Positions 5,711 to 9,248 of a stretch of DNA of 9,248 nucleotides are shown here, piece by piece. The notes under the pieces are model-generated. The model ran no database searches. It saw only the letters and a list, made by a program, of their open reading frames with translations, and had not been told where the DNA came from. A program made the translations under genes and the position numbers. The stretch's first letter is position 1; every line of letters starts with the position of its first letter. Source of the stretch: Helicobacteraceae bacterium (GTDB taxonomy: Bacteria > Campylobacterota > Campylobacteria > Campylobacterales > SZUA-545); the NCBI GenBank assembly GCA_031276985.1, contig JAISMA010000180.1:1-9248 (forward strand), read 5' to 3'.

Positions 5711-6415
5711 ATGGCGCTTAAAACGATATTTATTTTAGCGCCGCTGGCATTTTTGGGCTGCGCGGGCGCTCTTGATCCGCAAATGGACTTCAAGCCGCCC
5801 GAATACGTCCAACAAACGCCTTCGCGCGAAGAGGAAGACATGAGCAATCTTGGCAGTCTTTTTGGGCGCGGCGACAATCCAATTTTTTCAGACCGCAAGG
5901 CGATGCGTATTAACGACGTCGTAACGGTGCTAATCAACGAGCGATCGCAAAGCAGCACCAGCGCCAACAGGCAACTGAACAGATCGCAAACAAGCGAGTT
6001 TGCGCCGGGCGCGATTACCTACGCGGGAACATCCGACAACGGCAAAAAAGTAGCCAATCGCGTTAACGGCGTAATCGGTTTTGGATTCAAAAGCGACAGC
6101 AACGGAGAGTTTAGCGGCGGCGGAACGGCGACAAGAACGGAAAACTTTACCACGACGGTGAGCGCGCGTATCGTAAAAATTATGCAAAACGGCAACTATT
6201 TTATCGAGGGACGGCGCGAGATTATGCTTGAAAACGAAAAACAGGTTATTCAAATTAGCGGCGTAGTGCGCCCCGACGATATTATGCAAAACAACACGAT
6301 CAATTCGTCTTACATCGCCGACGCAAAGATTTCGTATCGCACGGAAGGCGATATTCAGCGCAACGCAAAGCAGGGTTGGGGAACAAGACTGCTAAACGCG
6401 ATCTTGCCGTTTTAA
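5711..6415 (+). CDS. flgH: Flagellar L-ring lipoprotein FlgH
   Basis: FlgH forms the outer-membrane L-ring, the bushing through which the flagellar rod passes. The 234-residue product begins with a lipoprotein signal peptide (MALKTIFILAPLAFLGC, Cys17 as the likely lipidated residue). It then has family features: GSLFGRGDNPIFSDRKAMRINDVVTVLINERSQSSTSANRQLNR, which is the N-terminal SL(F)...FSD.RA...GD.vtV.I.E...A....T...RS motif, a Gly-rich middle, FTTTVSARIVKIMQNGNYFIEGRREI, ISGVVRPDDIMQNNTINSSYIADAKISY, and the C-terminal GWGTRLLNAILPF. The length is normal. The start is fixed by AGGAG (5700-5704) and by the signal peptide. It stands alone, driven by the sigma-54 promoter upstream, and converges with mogA. 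Confidence 0.97.
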   Translation: MALKTIFILAPLAFLGCAGALDPQMDFKPPEYVQQTPSREEEDMSNLGSLFGRGDNPIFSDRKAMRINDVVTVLINERSQSSTSANRQLNRSQTSEFAPGAITYAGTSDNGKKVANRVNGVIGFGFKSDSNGEFSGGGTATRTENFTTTVSARIVKIMQNGNYFIEGRREIMLENEKQVIQISGVVRPDDIMQNNTINSSYIADAKISYRTEGDIQRNAKQGWGTRLLNAILPF

Positions 6416-6420
6416 CGCCT

Positions 6421-6470
6421 AAAACGCTCAACGTTTTCGCAAGCGATCGCGGCGCGTTTTGGCGATTGCG
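6421..6470. terminator. Two short hairpins between convergent flgH and mogA
   Basis: In the 64-base gap, AAAACG (6421-6426) pairs with CGTTTT (6432-6437). Right after it CGCAAGCG (6438-6445) pairs with CGATTGCG (6463-6470), with one mismatch. The A/T-ended first stem could act on either strand. Neither is a strong intrinsic terminator, but their place between two convergent gene ends suits that role. Confidence 0.4.
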
Positions 6471-6479
6471 TTATTAGCG

Positions 6480-6995
6480 TTATTTGGCGGGACGATAGGC
6501 TTTAATAATATCCGCGTTTGTTTCAATGTACGGCGCTCCGATAAGATCGAGACAATACGGCACGGCTTCAAAAACGGCGCTTAGACACTCTTTGATCGAT
6601 TTTGGCTTGCCGGGCAGGTTTATAATAAGCGTTTTTCCTCTGATTCCAGCCGTTTGGCGCGAAAGAATCGCCGTCGGCGCGTATCGCAGGCTTTTTTGCC
6701 TCATCAACTCGCCAAAACCCGGCAGCATTTTCTCGCAAACGCTTTGCGTGGCTTCGGGCGTAACGTCTCTGGGCGCCGGTCCCGTGCCGCCCGTCGTTAA
6801 TATGAGCGAGCAGTTTTCGCTCATATCTATTAGTTCTTTTTCGATCTTGTCGCGATCGTCTGGTATAACGCGGTAATCGTAGCTTTTTGGCGTGGATATA
6901 TATTCGTCCATCGTTTGAATGATTGCCTTTCCGCTTATATCTTCATATTCGCCGCTGCTTGCGCGATCGCTTAATACTAGTACGCCGATTTTCAT
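6480..6995 (-). CDS. mogA: Molybdopterin adenylyltransferase MogA
   Basis: MogA adenylates molybdopterin with ATP, preparing it for molybdenum insertion by MoeA. The 171-residue product shows the MogA/MoaB fold signatures: MKIGVLVLSDRASSGEYEDISG at the N-terminus, TTGGTGPAPRDVTPEAT at residues 67-83 (Asp77 corresponds to a catalytic Asp of the family), and SRQTAGIRGKTLIINLPGKP (112-131). Length and completeness are normal. The ATG overlaps the bioV stop (ATGA), and GAGGAG (7004-7009) lies eight bases before it, so it is the last gene of the ftsH-like/bioV/mogA operon. The related MoaB is hard to exclude by motif alone, but the SRxxAGIRG block and N-terminal SDR favour MogA. Confidence 0.9.
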   Translation of the reverse strand: MKIGVLVLSDRASSGEYEDISGKAIIQTMDEYISTPKSYDYRVIPDDRDKIEKELIDMSENCSLILTTGGTGPAPRDVTPEATQSVCEKMLPGFGELMRQKSLRYAPTAILSRQTAGIRGKTLIINLPGKPKSIKECLSAVFEAVPYCLDLIGAPYIETNADIIKAYRPAK

Positions 6996-7513
6996 ATTGT
7001 TTGCTCCTCGATTTGTAAAAGATGATTCGCGTTTTTTATATATGTCGTTTGCGCGTGAGTTTTTGAGAAAAACTCAGCCGCTTTTTCGGAATTGATAATG
7101 TTGTCTTTGCCGCCTAGATATATCTCGATTTGCAGATTTTTTAGGCTATCAAACATATCTAAACTCCATTGATGATTTAGCGACTTGCGTAGATCGTCCG
7201 CTTGCGGATTTGGATCGATATATTTCGCGTTAAATTTACCGCACGCCGCGTAAAAATTTCTCATATACGACGCGCCGTCGCGGGCGTAATTTATAAGTTG
7301 CAAACGAGCGAATTTGCGATCTTTGTCTTGAAAAAACGCGGGCGAAAGCAGTATCAATCTATCGATTCGAAAATCGCTTGCGATCGCGCATTGAAAAGCC
7401 TTGATCGCTCCCAAACTAAAGCCCGCGACGCAATGCGCCGACGCGCCAGAAGGCAGATAATCCGCAAACAATTCCGCTTCGTTCGCAAAGCCAAAACCGC
7501 TAAAGAACGTCAA
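6992..7513 (-). CDS. bioV: Pimeloyl-ACP methyl ester esterase, BioV type
   Basis: BioV is the Campylobacterota alpha/beta hydrolase that cleaves the methyl ester of pimeloyl-ACP, ending pimelate synthesis for biotin. The start I choose is TTG at 7513-7511, which gives MTFFSGFGFANEAELF at the N-terminus, the form usual for this small family. The longer frame from 7576 reads through ftsH-like codons and adds 21 unlikely basic residues. The product is 173 residues, with the nucleophile elbow GFSLG (Ser33), an Asp in GGKDN (Asp137) and a His in NANHLL (His164) as the likely triad. The first four codons overlap the end of the ftsH-like gene, and the stop overlaps the mogA ATG. A GAGAG eight bases before the TTG is a weak ribosome binding site. 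No other biotin gene is in the window. Confidence 0.82.
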   Translation of the reverse strand: MTFFSGFGFANEAELFADYLPSGASAHCVAGFSLGAIKAFQCAIASDFRIDRLILLSPAFFQDKDRKFARLQLINYARDGASYMRNFYAACGKFNAKYIDPNPQADDLRKSLNHQWSLDMFDSLKNLQIEIYLGGKDNIINSEKAAEFFSKTHAQTTYIKNANHLLQIEEQTI

Positions 7514-8900
7514 ACGACGCGCTCTCTTTTTCCAGCAATAACTTCGCCACTCTTTCGATCGACGCGACGTCGACATTGTCGCTTGCCGTTTCGATCGCGC
7601 GTTCCATTAACTTTTGCGCGCCGCCAAAGCGATCGGTCGGATCGTATATCGCAACGTAGCGATCGGCGATCTTTCGCGCCGCCACGCAGTCGCTTTCGCA
7701 AAAACTCGCGCCTTTTTCGCCGTTGAGCCGCCAATGCGCGAGCCCCGCCAAACGCCCGCACAAAAGCGCGAATAACTCGGCTTCCAGCGAAACGCTTTCG
7801 CAATCTTGCAAAAAATCTCCGACGAGTTTTGCCGCCTCGAATTTCGCGCCGAAGCGTTTTGCCGCAAGCGCTTTTGCCGCTTGATAACGCGCGCGTTTTT
7901 CGCGCATATTTGCTTCCAGCCATTCGCCGCTTCTTTTGAGGCTGACGACTTTTTCTTTTACCGCCTCGACGTCAAGCGCCTCGATCGTTTCGGCGTTTCG
8001 TTTCAGCGCGTGCAACGCCGCTTCGTTTGCGAGCGTGCAAAGCGCCGCGCCGCTAAAGCCCGCGGTTTTTTCCGCTAATTTTGCCAGATCAAGCGCGTGG
8101 GGTTTGCCGCTAAAGGCTATTTTTAATATCTCTTCGCGATCGCCGACGTTTGGCAGGCTAACCTCTATGCGCCGATCAAATCTGCCCGGACGCAAAAGCG
8201 CGCCGTCCAACATCTCGATACGGTTTGTCGCCGCCAAAACCACCACTCCGCCATGACTTTCAAAGCCGTCCATTTCGGTGAGCAGTTGATTGAGCGTGTT
8301 TTCGCGCTCGTCGCTTCTTGCGCCGCCTCGCGCCTTGCCAACCGCGTCGATCTCGTCGATGAAAACGATCGACGGCGCGTTTTTTCTAGCCGCCGCGAAA
8401 AGTTCCGCGACTTTTTTGGGTCCAACGCCCACGTACAGGTGCGCGAAGCTAGATCCGGAAGCGTAAAAAAACGCCGCGCCCGCTTCGCCCGCGATCGCCT
8501 TCGCCATAAGCGTTTTGCCCACGCCCGGGGGACCGGCCAGCAAAACGCCGCGCGGCAAAACCACGCCGAAACGTTTGTATTTGGACGGATTTTTGAAGTA
8601 ATCCACGATCTCATCCAGCTCTTCGCGGACGGATTTTAGCCCCGCTACCATCTTAAAGGTAACGTTTGATCGCGTCGGAATGAAACTCGGCTCGTTGTCG
8701 GCGGTTTTTGTCGCCGCGCTCTTTGCCAAAGGCTCTCGCGCCGAAATATGCTGCAAAAACGGAAACAGCGCCACGCCAACGGCGATAAGCGTTACGATCG
8801 GCGCGAACCACGGATCGCTAATGGCAAAGCCAATAATCAGCAATAACGCGGCAATCGCGAACAAAGCGATTTTGATGCTATCTAATTTTCCAAACCCCAT
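7500..8900 (-). CDS. FtsH-like membrane AAA+ protein lacking the zinc-protease motif
   Basis: The 466-residue product has two membrane helices (about 9-28 and 32-50) joined by a very short loop instead of the FtsH periplasmic domain. A complete FtsH-type AAA+ domain follows: Walker A GPPGVGKT (123-130), pore loop YVG (156-158), Walker B IVFIDEIDA (178-186), second region of homology ATNRIEMLDGALLRPGRFDRR (224-244) with both Arg fingers, and sensor-2-like GFSGAAL (281-287). Where FtsH has HEAGH, the sequence is RYQAAKA (338-344), so both zinc His and the catalytic Glu are gone. The later Asp ligand (GASxD) is also replaced (GASFC, 397-401). The remaining C-terminal part is short and helical (FtsH is about 610-650 residues). 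It is therefore likely an ATP-driven unfoldase or scaffold without proteolysis. It heads the operon with bioV and mogA. Start at ATG 8900; upstream in-frame stop is 11 codons away. Confidence 0.88.
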   Translation of the reverse strand: MGFGKLDSIKIALFAIAALLLIIGFAISDPWFAPIVTLIAVGVALFPFLQHISAREPLAKSAATKTADNEPSFIPTRSNVTFKMVAGLKSVREELDEIVDYFKNPSKYKRFGVVLPRGVLLAGPPGVGKTLMAKAIAGEAGAAFFYASGSSFAHLYVGVGPKKVAELFAAARKNAPSIVFIDEIDAVGKARGGARSDERENTLNQLLTEMDGFESHGGVVVLAATNRIEMLDGALLRPGRFDRRIEVSLPNVGDREEILKIAFSGKPHALDLAKLAEKTAGFSGAALCTLANEAALHALKRNAETIEALDVEAVKEKVVSLKRSGEWLEANMREKRARYQAAKALAAKRFGAKFEAAKLVGDFLQDCESVSLEAELFALLCGRLAGLAHWRLNGEKGASFCESDCVAARKIADRYVAIYDPTDRFGGAQKLMERAIETASDNVDVASIERVAKLLLEKESASFDVL

Positions 8901-8951
8901 TACAACCGCCGAATTTTGCGCGCCCTTTTGTTTTCATTTTGCGCGATGTTT

Positions 8952-8957
8952 ATTATA
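8952..8957 (-). promoter_or_regulatory. Candidate sigma-70 -10 box for the ftsH-like/bioV/mogA operon
   Basis: On the minus strand TATAAT stands at 8957-8952, 51 bases before the ATG at 8900. A TTGGAT at 8982-8977 is a poor -35 box with a 19-base spacer. Campylobacterota promoters often lack a -35 box, so this is plausible. Confidence 0.5.
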
Positions 8958-9164
8958 CCGCCTTCGTTATCAAACGATCCAAGCCGACCCAAATCGCAAA
9001 AAAAACTAAACGCTTATCGCCAAATCCAAATTCGCGCCCAAAAGCCAAATCGCCTATCGCCCAACCGCAAACAAAGTTTTACCGCTTCAAAGCAAGAGGA
9101 AACCAACGTATCGCATTCGGGAGGGGCGAAGGTGGGAGCGCCAAGCGATTAAGCCTTTTTTCGA

Positions 9165-9170
9165 TATAAT
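9165..9170 (+). promoter_or_regulatory. Candidate sigma-70 -10 box for cysteine synthase
   Basis: TATAAT at 9165-9170 follows a T6 run (9155... to 9161), the T-rich upstream feature usual in Campylobacterota promoters. It lies 27 bases before the ATG at 9198, giving a leader of about 20 bases. No clear -35 box is visible. Confidence 0.65.
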
Positions 9171-9197
9171 CACGACAAAATCGATAGAGATTGAGAA

Positions 9198-9248
9198 ATG
9201 GCAAGCGTTATAGACTTTATCGGCGACACGCCGCTTATTGAAATCACG
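9198..9248 (+). CDS. cysK: Cysteine synthase (O-acetylserine sulfhydrylase), N-terminus only
   Basis: Only 17 codons are in the window: MASVIDFIGDTPLIEIT. The IGxTPLI motif is the hallmark of the N-terminus of the PLP-dependent cysteine synthases (CysK/CysM), which make cysteine from O-acetylserine and sulfide. The start follows a short A/G-rich stretch (AGAGATTGAGAA), a weak ribosome binding site. CysK versus CysM or cystathionine beta-synthase cannot be told from so few residues. Confidence 0.7.
   Translation, partial: MASVIDFIGDTPLIEIT

Larger units (their letters stand above)
8901..9197. other. Divergent intergenic region
   Basis: This stretch of nearly 300 bases lies between the divergent ftsH-like operon and cysteine synthase. 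Each side has a TATAAT box. The middle (about 8980-9150) is rich in A and C with many short CCAAATCGCC-like microrepeats. The open frames across it have Arg/Pro/Ser-rich, non-protein-like translations and no ribosome binding site. I see no gene, tRNA or riboswitch in it. Confidence 0.55.

Noticed and set aside
7202..7923. Long Arg-rich open frames on both strands across the ftsH-like and bioV region.
   Set aside because: They are shadows of the real genes in GC-rich, codon-biased DNA; translations are Arg/Ser/Phe-rich and have no start signals.
8916..9169. Plus-strand frames upstream of cysteine synthase.
   Set aside because: Low-complexity Lys/Pro/Arg-rich translation, no ribosome binding site, and it overlaps the promoter region of both flanking units.

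Overview
The window looks like chromosomal DNA of a flagellated Campylobacterota (epsilonproteobacterial) bacterium of fairly high GC for that phylum. The signs are a flagellar L-ring gene (flgH) behind a textbook sigma-54 promoter, a BioV-type pimeloyl-ACP esterase (a form known from this phylum), A/T-rich promoters with a TATAAT box and little of a -35 box, and a gene order of short, tightly packed transcription units. The assignment is an inference from gene families, not from a marker RNA.

The left half (about 1-4090) is accessory and largely decayed. It opens with the 3' part of an exported Sel1-repeat protein (1-798). Next is a tyrosine recombinase remnant on the minus strand, with two frameshifts and no catalytic domain (878-1587). 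A 340-base gap follows, holding a palindromic repeat-like element. Then comes a plus-strand row: a small Ser/Thr/Ala-rich ORF with a strong ribosome binding site that ends just after a nine-C tract, a small lipoprotein without a canonical start at the expected place, a frameshifted remnant of a phage-type endoribonuclease domain, a remnant of an M30-like peptidase or surface protein with two nonsense codons and two frameshifts, a small exported-protein gene with one in-frame stop, and a 50-residue single-span membrane protein. This reads as an old integrated island now eroding.

The right half (about 4100-9248) is conserved and intact. A minus-strand pair encodes a YqeY-family protein and, two bases behind it, an unrecognised 365-residue coiled-coil protein. 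flgH runs divergently from yqeY, with a sigma-54 site between them. Convergent to flgH is a minus-strand three-gene operon with overlapping ends: an FtsH-like AAA+ protein that has lost the HExxH zinc-protease motif, BioV (TTG start inside the ftsH-like gene), and MogA (ATGA overlap). The window ends in the first 17 codons of a cysteine synthase gene with its own promoter.

The intact half thus serves flagellar assembly, biotin precursor synthesis, molybdenum cofactor synthesis, sulfur assimilation and membrane-bound AAA+ activity. The most notable items are the protease-dead FtsH homologue, the poly-C/lipoprotein junction, the sigma-54 element, and the GCGATCGC octamer, found seven times in the intact half and not seen in the decayed half.
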